Shown here: one piece after another, positions 23,521-36,455 of the stretch
Layout: every line of letters starts with the position of its first letter
Numbering within the stretch: position 1 is the first letter of the stretch
Origin: Haliclystus octoradiatus
Lineage: Eukaryota; Cnidaria; Staurozoa; Stauromedusae; Haliclystidae
Length of the DNA stretch: 64,000 nucleotides
Direction of reading: 5' to 3'
NCBI GenBank assembly: GCA_916610825.1
Contig: OU744447.1
Span: forward strand, 27,726,561-27,790,560
Program-made: the position numbers and the translations under genes
Notes under the pieces: generated by a model
The model's input: the letters and a program-made list of their open reading frames with translations, nothing else
Told to the model about the DNA's origin: nothing
Databases searched by the model: none

Positions 23521-24904
23521 GAGTCAAATTCGAATTCCCTTAGGAATTTGGCATTGTTTTTTATCATCTTTCTTTCCCTTAGGAATTAGGCATTGTTTTT
23601 GGTCATTTTGAGTTGTTTTTGTCAAATTCGAATTCCCTTGGGAATTAAGTATTGTTTTTGGTCATTTTGAGTTGTTTTTGTCAATTTCGAATTCCCTTGG
23701 GAATTTGGCATTGTTTTTTCTCATTTCCCATTCACTTGGGAATTAGGCATTGTTTTTAGTCATTTTGAGTTGTTTTTGTCAATTTCGAGTTCCCTTGGGA
23801 ATTAAGCATTGTTTTTCTCAAATTCGAATTCCTTTGAGAATTAGGCATTGTTTTTGATCATTTTGAGCTGTTTTTGTCAAATTCGAATTCCCTTGGGAAT
23901 TTGGCATTGTTTTTTATCATTTTTCTTTCCCTTAGGAATTAGGCATTGTTTTTGGTCATTTTGAGTTGTTTTTGTCAAATTCGAATTCCCTTGGGAATTA
24001 AGTATTGTTTTTGGTCAATTTGAGTTGTTTTTGTCAATTTCGAATTCCCTTGGGAATTTGGCATTGTTTTTTCTCATTTCCCATTCACTTGAGAATTAGG
24101 CATTGTTTTTAGTCATTTTGAGTTTTTTTTGTCAAATTCGAGTTCCCTTGGGAATTAAGCATTGTTTTTCTCAAATTCGAAGTCCTTTGAGAATTAGGCA
24201 TTGTTTTTGATCATTTTGAGCTGTTTTTGTCAAATTCGAATTCCCTTGGGAATTTGGCATTGTTTTTTATCATTTTTTTTTCCCTTAGGAATTAGGCATT
24301 GTTTTTGGTCATTTTGAGTTGATTTTGTCAAATTCGAATTCCCTTGGGATGTAAGCATTGTTTTTGGTCATTATGAGTTGTTTTTCTCAAATTCGAATTC
24401 CCTTGGGAATGAGGTATTATTTTTGGTCAATTTGAATTGTTTTTGTCAATTTCGAATTCCCTTGGGAATTTGGCATTGTTTTTTCTCATTTCCCATTCAT
24501 TTGGGAATTAGGCATTGTATTTAGTCATTTTGAGTTGTTTTTGTCAAATTCGAATTCCCTTGGGAATTAAGCATTGTTTTTGGTCATTTTGAGTTGTTTT
24601 TCTCAAATTCGAATTCCCTTGGGAATGACGTATTGTTTTTGGTCAATTTGAATTGTTTTTGTCAATTTCGAATTCCCTTGGGAATTTGGCATTGTTTCTT
24701 CTCATTTCCCATTCATTTGGGAATTAGGCATTGTATTTAGTCATTTTGAGTTGTTTTTGTCAAATTCGAGTTCTCTTGGGAATTAAGCATTGTTTTTCTC
24801 AAATTCGAATTCCTTTGAGAATTAGGCATTGTTTTTGATCATTTTGAGCTGTTTTTCTCAAATTCGAATTCCTTTGAGAATTAGGCATTGTTTTTTATCA
24901 TTTT
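23521..24904 (+). repeat. 1384-bp unit with GAATGACG marker
   Basis: No gene. It is two heptamer-like blocks followed by the GATGTAAG and GAATGACG (24627) subunits and S1 with TTTCTTCTC. About 1.6 kb (from roughly 23525 to 25135) recurs at offset 3709 (marker at 28336). The part from about 23.9 kb recurs again at 36178, and units of almost the same length and order lie at 35073-36455 and 42964-44347. Confidence 0.83.
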
Positions 24905-26915
24905 GAGTCAAATTCGAATTCCCTTAGGAATTTGGCATTGTTTTTTATCATCTTTCTTTCCCTTAGGAATTAGGCATTGTTTTTGGTCATTTTGAGTTGT
25001 TTTTGTCAAATTCGAATTCCCTTGGGAATTAAGTATTGTTTTTGGTCATTTTGAGTTGTTTTTGTCAATTTCGAATTCCCTTGGGAATTTGGCATTGTTT
25101 TTTCTCATTTCCCATTCACTTGGGAATTAGGCATTGTTTTTAGTCATTTTGAGTTGTTTTTGTCAATTTCGAGTTCCCTTGGGAATTAAGCATTGTTTTT
25201 CTCAAATTCGAATTCCTTTGAGAATTAGGCATTGTTTTTGATCATTTTGAGCTGTTTTTGTCAAATTCGAATTCCCTTGGGAATTTGGCATTGTTTTTTA
25301 TCATTTTTCTTTCCCTTAGGAATAAGGCATTGTTTTTGGTCATTTTGAGTTGTTTTTGTCAAATTCGAATTCCCTTGGGAATTAAGCATTGTTTTTGGTC
25401 ATTTTGAGTTGTTTTTCTCAAATTCGAATTCCCTTGGGAATGAGGTATTGTTTTTGGTCAATTTGAATTGTTTTTGTAAATTTCGAATTCCCTTGGGAAT
25501 TTGGCATTGTTTTTTCTCATTTCCCATTCATTTGGGAATTAGGCATTGTATTTAGTCATTTTGAGTTGTTTTTGTCAAATTCGAGTTCTCTTGGGAATTA
25601 AGCATTGTTTTTCTCAAATTCGAATTCCTTTGAGAATTAGGCATTGTTTTTGATCATCTTTCTTTCCCTTAGGAATTAGGCATTGTATTTAGTCATTTTG
25701 AGTTGTTTTTGTCAAATTCGAGTTCTCTTGGGAATTAAGCATTGTTTTTCTCAAATTCGAATTCCCTTGGGAATTTGGCATTGTTTTTTATCATCTTTCT
25801 TTCCCTTAGGAATTAGGCATTGTTTTTGGTCATTTTGAGTTGTTTTTGTCAAATTCGAATTCCCTTGGGAATTAAGTATTGTTTTTGGTCATTTTGAGTT
25901 GTTTTTGTCAATTTCGAATTCCCTTGGGAATTTGGCATTGTTTTTTCTCATTTCCCATTCACTTGAGAATTAGGCATTGTTTTTAGTCATTTTGAGTTGT
26001 TTTCGTCAAATTCGAGTTCCCTTGGGAATTAAGCATTGTTTTTCTCAAATTCGAAGTCATTGAGAATTAGGCATTGTTTTTGATCATTTTGAGCTGTTTT
26101 TGTCAAATTCGAATTCCCTTGGGAATTTGGCATTGTTTTTTATCATTTTTTTTTCCCTTAAGAATTAGGCATTGTTTTTGGTCATTATGAGTTGTTTTTC
26201 TCAAATTCGAAATCCCTTGGGAATGAGGTATTGTTTTTGGACAATTTGAATTGTTTTTGTCAATTTCGAGTTCCCTTGGGAATTTGGCATTGTTTTTTCT
26301 CATTTCCCATTCATTTGGGAATTAGGCATTGTATTTAGTCATTTTGAGTTGTTTTTGTCAAATTCGAAGTTCTCTTGGGAATTAAGCATTGTTTTTCTCA
26401 AATTCGAATTCCTTTGAGAATTAGGCATTGTTTTTGATCATTTTGAGCTTTTTTTGTCAAATTCGAATTCCCTTGGGAATGAGGTATTGTTTTTGGTCAA
26501 TTTGAATTGTTTTTGTCAATTTCGAATTCCCTTGGGAATTTGGCATTGTTTTTTCTCATTTCCCATTTATTTGGGAATTAGGCATTGTATTTAGTCATTT
26601 TGAGTTGTTTTTGTCAAATTCGAATTCCCTTGGGAATGAGGTATTGTTTTTGGTCAATTTGAATTGTTTTTGTCAATTTCGAATTCCCTTGGGAATTTGG
26701 CATTGTTTTTTCTCATTTCCCATTCATTTGGGAATTAGGCATTGTATTTAGTCATTTTGAGTTGTTTTTGTCAAATTCGAGTTCTCTTGGGAATTAAGCA
26801 TTGTTTTTCTCAAATTCGAATTCCTTTGAGAATTAGGCATTGTTTTTGATCATTTTGAGCTGTTTTTCTCAAATTCGAATTCCTTTGAGAATTAGGCATT
26901 GTTTTTGATCATTTT
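24905..26915 (+). repeat. 2011-bp unit with GGACAATTT marker
   Basis: No gene. From about 25.12 to 26.63 kb it matches 33.22-34.73 kb at offset 8098, with the rare GGACAATTT at 26239 and 34337. A shortened subunit in which GATCAT runs straight into CTTTCTTTCCC (25652) recurs at 31306 and 33750. The length equals that of the 44348 and 48853 units, but the internal order differs. Confidence 0.8.
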
Positions 26916-28613
26916 GAGTCAAATTCGAATTCCCTTAGGAATTTGGCATTGTTTTTTGTCATTTTGAGTTGTTTTTGTCAAATTCGAATTCCCTTGGGAA
27001 TTAAGTATTGTTTTTGGTCGTTTTGAGTTGTTTTTGTCAATTTCGAATTCCCTTGGGAATTTGGCATTGTTTTTTCTCATTTCCCATTCACTTGGGAATT
27101 AGGCATTGTTTTTAGTCATTTTGAGTTGTTTTTGTCAATTTCGAGTTCCCTTGGGAATTAAGCATTGTTTTTCTCAAATTCGAATTCCTTTGAGAATTAG
27201 GCATTGTTTTTGATCATTTTGAGCTGTTTTTGTCAAATTCGAATTCCCTTGGGAATTTGGCATTGTTTTTTATCATCTTTCTTTCCCTTAGGAATTAGGC
27301 ATTGTTTTTGGTCATTTTGAGTTGTTTTTGTCAAATTCGAATTCCCTTGGGAATTAAGTATTGTTTTTGGTCATTTTGAGTTGTTTTTGTCAATTTCGAA
27401 TTCCCTTGGGAATTTGGCATTGTTTTTTCTCATTTCCCATTCACTTGGGAATTAGGCATTGTTTTTAGTCATTTTGAGTTGTTTTTGTCAATTTCGAGTT
27501 CCCTTGGGAATTAAGCATTGTTTTTCTCAAATTCGAATTCCTTTGAGAATTAGGCATTGTTTTTGATCATTTTGAGCTGTTTTTGTCAAATTCGAATTCC
27601 CTTGGGAATTTGGCATTGTTTTTTATCATTTTTCTTTCCCTTAGGAATTAGGCATTGTTTTTGGTCATTTTGAGTTGTTTTTGTCAAATTCGAATTCCCT
27701 TGGGAATTAAGTATTGTTTTTGGTCAATTTGAGTTGTTTTTGTCAATTTCGAATTCCCTTGGGAATTTGGCATTGTTTTTTCTCATTTCCCATTCACTTG
27801 AGAATTAGGCATTGTTTTTAGTCATTTTGAGTTTTTTTTGTCAAATTCGAGTTCCCTTGGGAATTAAGCATTGTTTTTCTCAAATTCGAAGTCCTTTGAG
27901 AATTAGGCATTGTTTTTGATCATTTTGAGCTGTTTTTGTCAAATTCGAATTCCCTTGGGAATTTGGCATTGTTTTTTATCATTTTTTTTTCCCTTAGGAA
28001 TTAGGCATTGTTTTTGGTCATTTTGAGTTGTTTTTGTCAAATTCGAATTCCCTTGGGATGTAAGCATTGTTTTTGGTCATTATGAGTTGTTTTTCTCAAA
28101 TTCGAATTCCCTTGGGAATGAGGTATTATTTTTGGTCAATTTGAATTGTTTTTGTCAATTTCGAATTCCCTTGGGAATTTGGCATTGTTTTTTCTCATTT
28201 CCCATTCATTTGGGAATTAGGCATTGTATTTAGTCATTTTGAGTTGTTTTTGTCAAATTCGAATTCCCTTGGGAATTAAGCATTGTTTTTGGTCATTTTG
28301 AGTTGTTTTTCTCAAATTCGAATTCCCTTGGGAATGACGTATTGTTTTTGGTCAATTTGAATTGTTTTTGTCAATTTCGAATTCCCTTGGGAATTTGGCA
28401 TTGTTTCTTCTCATTTCCCATTCATTTGGGAATTAGGCATTGTATTTAGTCATTTTGAGTTGTTTTTGTCAAATTCGAGTTCTCTTGGGAATTAAGCATT
28501 GTTTTTCTCAAATTCGAATTCCTTTGAGAATTAGGCATTGTTTTTGATCATTTTGAGCTGTTTTTCTCAAATTCGAATTCCTTTGAGAATTAGGCATTGT
28601 TTTTGATCATTTT
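26916..28613 (+). repeat. 1698-bp unit
   Basis: No gene. J at 26916 lacks the usual following S2: it goes from GGAATTTGGCATTG straight into TTTTTTGTCATTTTGAG, so an S2 and part of an L are fused. From about 27.23 kb the unit follows 23.525 kb onward at offset 3708-3709. Confidence 0.8.
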
Positions 28614-30400
28614 GAGTCAAATTCGAATTCCCTTAGGAATTTGGCATTGTTTTTTATCATCTTTCTTTCCCTTAGGAATTAGGCATTGTTTTTGGTCATT
28701 TTGAGTTGTTTTTGTCAAATTCGAATTCCCTTGGGAATTAAGTATTGTTTTTGGTCATTTTGAGTTGTTTTTGTCAATTTCGAATTCCCTTGGGAATTTG
28801 GCATTGTTTTTTCTCATTTCCCATTCACTTGGGAATTAGGCATTGTATTTAGTCATTTTGAGTTGTTTTTGTCAAATTCGAGTTCTCTTGGGAATTAAGC
28901 ATTGTTTTTCTCAAATTCGAATTCCTTTGAGAATTAGGCATTGTTTTTGATCATTTTGAGTCAAATTCGAATTCCCTTGGGAATTTGGCATTGTTTTTTA
29001 TCATCTTTCTTTCCCTTAGGAATTAGGCATTGTTTTTGGTCATTTTGAGTTGTTTTTGTCAAATTCGAATTCCCTTGGGAATTAAGTATTGTTTTTGGTC
29101 ATTTTGAGTTGTTTTTGTCAATTTCGAATTCCCTTGGGAATTTGGCATTGTTTTTTCTCATTTCCCATTCACTTGAGAATTAGGCATTGTTTTTAGTCAT
29201 TTTGAGTTGTTTTCGTCAAATTCGAGTTCCCTTGGGAATTAAGCATTGTTTTTCTCAAATTCGAAGTCATTGAGAATTAGGCATTGTTTTTGATCATTTT
29301 GAGCTGTTTTTGTCAAATTCGAATTCCCTTGGGAATTTGGCATTGTTTTTTATCATTTTTTTTTCCCTTAGGAATTAGGCATTGTTTTTGGTCATTAAGA
29401 GTTGTTTTTCTCAAATTCGAATTCCCTTGGGAATGAGGTATTGTTTTTGGTCAATTTGAATTGTTTTTGTCAATTTCGAGTTCCCTTGGGAATTTGGCAT
29501 TGTTTTTTCTCATTTCCCATTCATTTGGGAATTAGGCATTGTATTTAGTCATTTTGAGTTGTTTTTGTCAAATTCGAAGTTCTCTTGGGAATTAAGCATT
29601 GTTTTTCTCAAATTCGAATTCCTTTGAGAATTAGGCATTGTTTTTGATCATTTTGAGCTTTTTTTGTCAAATTCGAATTCCCTTGGGAATGAGGTATTGT
29701 TTTTGGTCAATTTGAATTGTTTTTGTCAATTTCGAATTCCCTTGGGAATTTGGCATTGTTTTTTCTCATTTCCCATTCATTTGGGAATTAGGCATTGTAT
29801 TTAGTCATTTTGAGTTGTTTTTGTCAAATTCGAATTCCCTTGGGAATTAAGCATTGTTTTTGGTCATTTTGAGTTGTTTTTCTCAAATTCGAATTCCCTT
29901 GGGAATGAGGTATTGTTTTTGGTCAATTTGAATTGTTTTTGTCAATTTCGAATTCCCTTGGGAATTTGGCATTGTTTTTTCTCATTTCCCATTCATTTGG
30001 GAATTAGGCATTGTATTTAGTCATTTTGAGTTGTTTTTGTCAAATTCGAGTTCTCTTGGGAATTAAGCATTGTTTTTGGTCATTTTGAGTTGTTTTTCTC
30101 AAATTCGAATTCCCTTGGGAATTAAGTATTGTTTTTGGTCATTTTGAGTTGTTTTTGTCAATTTCGAATTCCCTTGGGAATTTTGCATTGTTTTTTCTCA
30201 TTTCCCATTCACTTGGGAATTAGGCATTGTTTTTAGTCATTTTGAGTTGTTTCTGTCAAATTCGAGTTCTCTTGGGAATTAAGCATTGTTTTTCTCAAAT
30301 TCGAATTCCTTTGAGAATTAGGCATTGTTTTTGATCATTTTGAGCTGTTTTTCTCAAATTCGAATTCCTTTGAGAATTAGGCATTGTTTTTGATCATTTT
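28614..30400 (+). repeat. 1787-bp unit with a second J at 28958
   Basis: No gene. A second J (TTGGG version) lies 344 bp after the first, a spacing repeated at 36456/36800. The 2444-bp tandem duplication begins near 28.965 kb. GTCATTAAGAG near 29392 is private to this duplication, and its second copy is near 31836. Confidence 0.82.
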
Positions 30401-33400
30401 GAGTCAAATTCGAATTCCCTTAGGAATTTGGCATTGTTTTTTATCATCTTTCTTTCCCTTAGGAATTAGGCATTGTTTTTGGTCATTTTGAGTTGTTTTT
30501 GTCAAATTCGAATTCCCTTGGGAATTAAGTATTGTTTTTGGTCATTTTGAGTTGTTTTTGTCAATTTCGAATTCCCTTGGGAATTTGGCATTGTTTTTTC
30601 TCAAATTCGAATTCCTTTGAGAATTAGGCATTGTTTTTGATCATTTTGAGCTGTTTTTGTCAAATTCGAATTCCCTTGGGAATTTGGCATTGTTTTTTAT
30701 CATCTTTCTTTCCCTTAGGAATTAGGCATTGTTTTTGGTCATTTTGAGTTGTTTTTGTCAAATTCGAATTCCCTTGGGAATTAGGCATTGTTTTTAGTCA
30801 TTTTGAGTTGTTTTTGTCAATTTCGAGTTCCCTTGGGAATTAAGCATTGTTTTTCTCAAATTCGAATTCCTTTGAGAATTAGGCATTGTTTTTGATCATT
30901 TTGAGCTGTTTTTGTCAAATTCGAATTCCCTTGGGAATTTGGCATTGTTTTTTATCATTTTTCTTTCCCTTAGGAATAAGGCATTGTTTTTGGTCATTTT
31001 GAGTTGTTTTTGTCAAATTCGAATTCCCTTGGGAATTAAGCATTGTTTTTGGTCATTTTGAGTTGTTTTTCTCAAATTCGAATTCCCTTGGGAATGAGGT
31101 ATTGTTTTTGGTCAATTTGAATTGTTTTTGTAAATTTCGAATTCCCTTGGGAATTTGGCATTGTTTTTTCTCATTTCCCATTCATTTGGGAATTAGGCAT
31201 TGTATTTAGTCATTTTGAGTTGTTTTTGTCAAATTCGAGTTCTCTTGGGAATTAAGCATTGTTTTTCTCAAATTCGAATTCCTTTGAGAATTAGGCATTG
31301 TTTTTGATCATCTTTCTTTCCCTTAGGAATTAGGCATTGTATTTAGTCATTTTGAGTTGTTTTTGTCAAATTCGAGTTCTCTTGGGAATTAAGCATTGTT
31401 TTTCTCAAATTCGAATTCCCTTGGGAATTTGGCATTGTTTTTTATCATCTTTCTTTCCCTTAGGAATTAGGCATTGTTTTTGGTCATTTTGAGTTGTTTT
31501 TGTCAAATTCGAATTCCCTTGGGAATTAAGTATTGTTTTTGGTCATTTTGAGTTGTTTTTGTCAATTTCGAATTCCCTTGGGAATTTGGCATTGTTTTTT
31601 CTCATTTCCCATTCACTTGAGAATTAGGCATTGTTTTTAGTCATTTTGAGTTGTTTTCGTCAAATTCGAGTTCCCTTGGGAATTAAGCATTGTTTTTCTC
31701 AAATTCGAAGTCATTGAGAATTAGGCATTGTTTTTGATCATTTTGAGCTGTTTTTGTCAAATTCGAATTCCCTTGGGAATTTGGCATTGTTTTTTATCAT
31801 TTTTTTTTCCCTTAGGAATTAGGCATTGTTTTTGGTCATTAAGAGTTGTTTTTCTCAAATTCGAATTCCCTTGGGAATGAGGTATTGTTTTTGGTCAATT
31901 TGAATTGTTTTTGTCAATTTCGAGTTCCCTTGGGAATTTGGCATTGTTTTTTCTCATTTCCCATTCATTTGGGAATTAGGCATTGTATTTAGTCATTTTG
32001 AGTTGTTTTTGTCAAATTCGAAGTTCTCTTGGGAATTAAGCATTGTTTTTCTCAAATTCGAATTCCTTTGAGAATTAGGCATTGTTTTTGATCATTTTGA
32101 GCTTTTTTTGTCAAATTCGAATTCCCTTGGGAATGAGGTATTGTTTTTGGTCAATTTGAATTGTTTTTGTCAATTTCGAATTCCCTTGGGAATTTGGCAT
32201 TGTTTTTTCTCATTTCCCATTCATTTGGGAATTAGGCATTGTATTTAGTCATTTTGAGTTGTTTTTGTCAAATTCGAATTCCCTTGGGAATTAAGCATTG
32301 TTTTTGGTCATTTTGAGTTGTTTTTCTCAAATTCGAATTCCCTTGGGAATGAGGTATTGTTTTTGGTCAATTTGAATTGTTTTTGTCAATTTCGAATTCC
32401 CTTGGGAATTTGGCATTGTTTTTTCTCATTTCCCATTCATTTGGGAATTAGGCATTGTATTTAGTCATTTTGAGTTGTTTTTGTCAAATTCGAGTTCTCT
32501 TGGGAATTAAGCATTGTTTTTGGTCATTTTGAGTTGTTTTTCTCAAATTCGAATTCCCTTGGGAATTAAGTATTGTTTTTGGTCATTTTGAGTTGTTTTT
32601 GTCAATTTCGAATTCCCTTGGGAATTTTGCATTGTTTTTTCTCATTTCCCATTCACTTGGGAATTAGGCATTGTTTTTAGTCATTTTGAGTTGTTTCTGT
32701 CAAATTCGAGTTCTCTTGGGAATTAAGCATTGTTTTTCTCAAATTCGAATTCCTTTGAGAATTAGGCATTGTTTTTGATCATTTTGAGCTGTTTTTCTCA
32801 AATTCGAATTCCTTTGAGAATTAGGCATTGTTTTTGATCATTTTGAGTCAAATTCGAATTCCCTTAGGAATTTGGCATTGTTTTTTATCATCTTTCTTTC
32901 CCTTAGGAATTAGGCATTGTTTTTGGTCATTTTGAGTTGTTTTTGTCAAATTCGAATTCCCTTGGGAATTAAGTATTGTTTTTGGTCATTTTGAGTTGTT
33001 TTTGTCAATTTCGAATTCCCTTGGGAATTTGGCATTGTTTTTTCTCAAATTCGAATTCCTTTGAGAATTAGGCATTGTTTTTGATCATTTTGAGCTGTTT
33101 TTGTCAAATTCGAATTCCCTTGGGAATTTGGCATTGTTTTTTATCATCTTTCTTTCCCTTAGGAATTAGGCATTGTTTTTGGTCATTTTGAGTTGTTTTT
33201 GTCAAATTCGAATTCCCTTGGGAATTAGGCATTGTTTTTAGTCATTTTGAGTTGTTTTTGTCAATTTCGAGTTCCCTTGGGAATTAAGCATTGTTTTTCT
33301 CAAATTCGAATTCCTTTGAGAATTAGGCATTGTTTTTGATCATTTTGAGCTGTTTTTGTCAAATTCGAATTCCCTTGGGAATTTGGCATTGTTTTTTATC

Positions 33401-34250
33401 ATTTTTCTTTCCCTTAGGAATAAGGCATTGTTTTTGGTCATTTTGAGTTGTTTTTGTCAAATTCGAATTCCCTTGGGAATTAAGCATTGTTTTTGGTCAT
33501 TTTGAGTTGTTTTTCTCAAATTCGAATTCCCTTGGGAATGAGGTATTGTTTTTGGTCAATTTGAATTGTTTTTGTAAATTTCGAATTCCCTTGGGAATTT
33601 GGCATTGTTTTTTCTCATTTCCCATTCATTTGGGAATTAGGCATTGTATTTAGTCATTTTGAGTTGTTTTTGTCAAATTCGAGTTCTCTTGGGAATTAAG
33701 CATTGTTTTTCTCAAATTCGAATTCCTTTGAGAATTAGGCATTGTTTTTGATCATCTTTCTTTCCCTTAGGAATTAGGCATTGTATTTAGTCATTTTGAG
33801 TTGTTTTTGTCAAATTCGAGTTCTCTTGGGAATTAAGCATTGTTTTTCTCAAATTCGAATTCCCTTGGGAATTTGGCATTGTTTTTTATCATCTTTCTTT
33901 CCCTTAGGAATTAGGCATTGTTTTTGGTCATTTTGAGTTGTTTTTGTCAAATTCGAATTCCCTTGGGAATTAAGTATTGTTTTTGGTCATTTTGAGTTGT
34001 TTTTGTCAATTTCGAATTCCCTTGGGAATTTGGCATTGTTTTTTCTCATTTCCCATTCACTTGAGAATTAGGCATTGTTTTTAGTCATTTTGAGTTGTTT
34101 TCGTCAAATTCGAGTTCCCTTGGGAATTAAGCATTGTTTTTCTCAAATTCGAAGTCATTGAGAATTAGGCATTGTTTTTGATCATTTTGAGCTGTTTTTG
34201 TCAAATTCGAATTCCCTTGGGAATTTGGCATTGTTTTTTATCATTTTTTT
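28965..34250 (+). repeat. 2444-bp tandem duplication, about 2.2 copies
   Basis: No gene. Markers repeat exactly 2444 bp apart: J 30401/32845, CATTAAGAG 29393/31837, GGGAATTTTGC near 30179/32623, and the fused GATCATC subunit 31306/33750. I noticed no base difference in the stretches I compared, which covered most of the copy. The match fades at about 34250, where TTAAGAATT and CATTATGAG replace TTAGGAATT and CATTAAGAG. Confidence 0.88.
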
Positions 34251-35072
34251 TTCCCTTAAGAATTAGGCATTGTTTTTGGTCATTATGAGTTGTTTTTCTC
34301 AAATTCGAATTCCCTTGGGAATGAGGTATTGTTTTTGGACAATTTGAATTGTTTTTGTCAATTTCGAGTTCCCTTGGGAATTTGGCATTGTTTTTTCTCA
34401 TTTCCCATTCATTTAGGAATTAGGCATTGTATTTAGTCATTTTGAGTTGTTTTTGTCAAATTCGAAGTTCTCTTGGGAATTAAGCATTGTTTTTCTCAAA
34501 TTCGAATTCCTTTGAGAATTAGGCATTGTTTTTGATCATTTTGAGCTTTTTTTGTCAAATTCGAATTCCCTTGGGAATGAGGTATTGTTTTTGGTCAATT
34601 TGAATTGTTTTTGTCAATTTCGAATTCCCTTGGGAATTTGGCATTGTTTTTTCTCATTTCCCATTTATTTGGGAATTAGGCATTGTATTTAGTCATTTTG
34701 AGTTGTTTTTGTCAAATTCGAATTCCCTTGGGAATTAAGCATTGTTTTTGGTCATTTTGAGTTGTTTTTCTCAAATTCGAATTCCCTTGGGAATGAGGTA
34801 TTGTTTTTGGTCAATTTGAATTGTTTTTGTCAATTTCGAATTCCCTTGGGAATTTGGCATTGTTTTTTCTCATTTCCCATTCATTTGGGAATTAGGCATT
34901 GTATTTAGTCATTTTGAGTTGTTTTTGTCAAATTCGAGTTCTCTTGGGAATTAAGCATTGTTTTTCTCAAATTCGAATTCCTTTGAGAATTAGGCATTGT
35001 TTTTGATCATTTTGAGCTGTTTTTCTCAAATTCGAATTCCTTTGAGAATTAGGCATTGTTTTTGATCATTTT
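32845..35072 (+). repeat. 2228-bp unit overlapping the end of the 2444-bp duplication
   Basis: No gene. Up to about 34250 it is the second copy of the 2444-bp unit, then it continues as a copy of 26.15-26.63 kb (offset 8098; GGACAATTT at 34337). The change of parent inside one unit makes it a clear mosaic. A private CATTTAGGAATT occurs near 34411. Confidence 0.8.
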
Positions 35073-36455
35073 GAGTCAAATTCGAATTCCCTTAGGAATT
35101 TGGCATTGTTTTTTATCATCTTTCTTTCCCTTAGGAATTAGGCATTGTTTTTGGTCATTTTGAGTTGTTTTTGTCAAATTCGAATTCCCTTGGGAATTAA
35201 GTATTGTTTTTGTTCATTTTGAGTTGTTTTTGTCAATTTCGAATTCCCTTGGGAATTTGGCATTGTTTTTTCTCATTTCCCATTCACTTGGGAATTAGGC
35301 ATTGTTTTTAGTCATTTTGAGTTGTTTTTGTCAATTTCGAGTTCCCTTGGGAATTAAGCATTGTTTTTCTCAAATTCGAATTCCTTTGAGAATTAGGCAT
35401 TGTTTTTGATCATTTTGAGCTGTTTTTGTCAAATTCGAATTCCCTTGGGAATTTGGCATTGTTTTTTATCATTTTTCTTTCCCTTAGGAATTAGGGATTG
35501 TTTTTGGTCATTTTGAGTTGTTTTTGTCAAATTCGAATTCCCTTGGGAATTAAGTATTGTTTTTGGTCAATTTGAGTTGTTTTTGTCAATTTCGAATTCC
35601 CTTGGGAATTTGGCATTGTTTTTTCTCATTTCCCATTCACTTGAGAATTAGGCATTGTTTTTAGTCATTTTGAGTTTTTTTTGTCAAATTCGAGTTCCCT
35701 TGGGAATTAAGCATTGTTTTTCTCAAATTCGAAGTCCTTGAGAATTAGGCATTGTTTTTGATCATTTTGAGCTGTTTTTGTCAAATTCGAATTCCCTTGG
35801 GAATTTGGCATTGTTTTTTATCATTTTTTTTTCCCTTAGGAATTAGGCATTGTTTTTGGTCATTTTGAGTTGTTTTTGTCAAATTCGAATTCCCTTGGGA
35901 TGTAAGCATTGTTTTTGGTCATTATGAGTTGTTTTTCTCAAATTCGAATTCCCTTGGGAATGAGGTATTATTTTTGGTCAATTTGAATTGTTTTTGTCAA
36001 TTTCGAATTCCCTTGGGAATTTGGCATTGTTTTTTCTCATTTCCCATTCATTTGGGAATTAGGCATTGTATTTAGTCATTTTGAGTTGTTTTTGTCAAAT
36101 TCGAATTCCCTTGGGAATTAAGCATTGTTTTTGGTCATTTTGAGTTGTTTTTCTCAAATTCGAATTCCCTTGGGAATGACGTATTGTTTTTGGTCAATTT
36201 GAATTGTTTTTGTCAATTTCGAATTCCTTTGGGAATTTGGCATTGTTTCTTCTCATTTCCCATTCATTTGGGAATTAGGCATTGTATTTAGTCATTTTGA
36301 GTTGTTTTTGTCAAATTCGAGTTCTCTTGGGAATTAAGCATTGTTTTTCTCAAATTCGAATTCCTTTGAGAATTAGGCATTGTTTTTGATCATTTTGAGC
36401 TGTTTTTCTCAAATTCGAATTCCTTTGAGAATTAGGCATTGTTTTTGATCATTTT
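35073..36455 (+). repeat. 1383-bp unit with GAATGACG marker
   Basis: No gene. It parallels 23521-24904 and 42964-44347. GAATGACG is at 36178. It differs by a one-base deletion in S3 (AAGTCCTTGAG near 35731), which accounts for the length of 1383 instead of 1384, and by private changes (TTGTTCATTTTG near 35211, TTAGGGATTG near 35495). Confidence 0.82.

Noticed and set aside
20978-34401. 62-66-codon minus strand open frames rich in Asn and Lys (20978, 22247, 26103, 34201), with similar 64-77-codon frames at 2028, 4304 and 5488
   Set aside because: The A-rich strand of the satellite gives Lys/Asn-rich frames without stops by composition. Ends and lengths follow the subunit order, not protein conservation.
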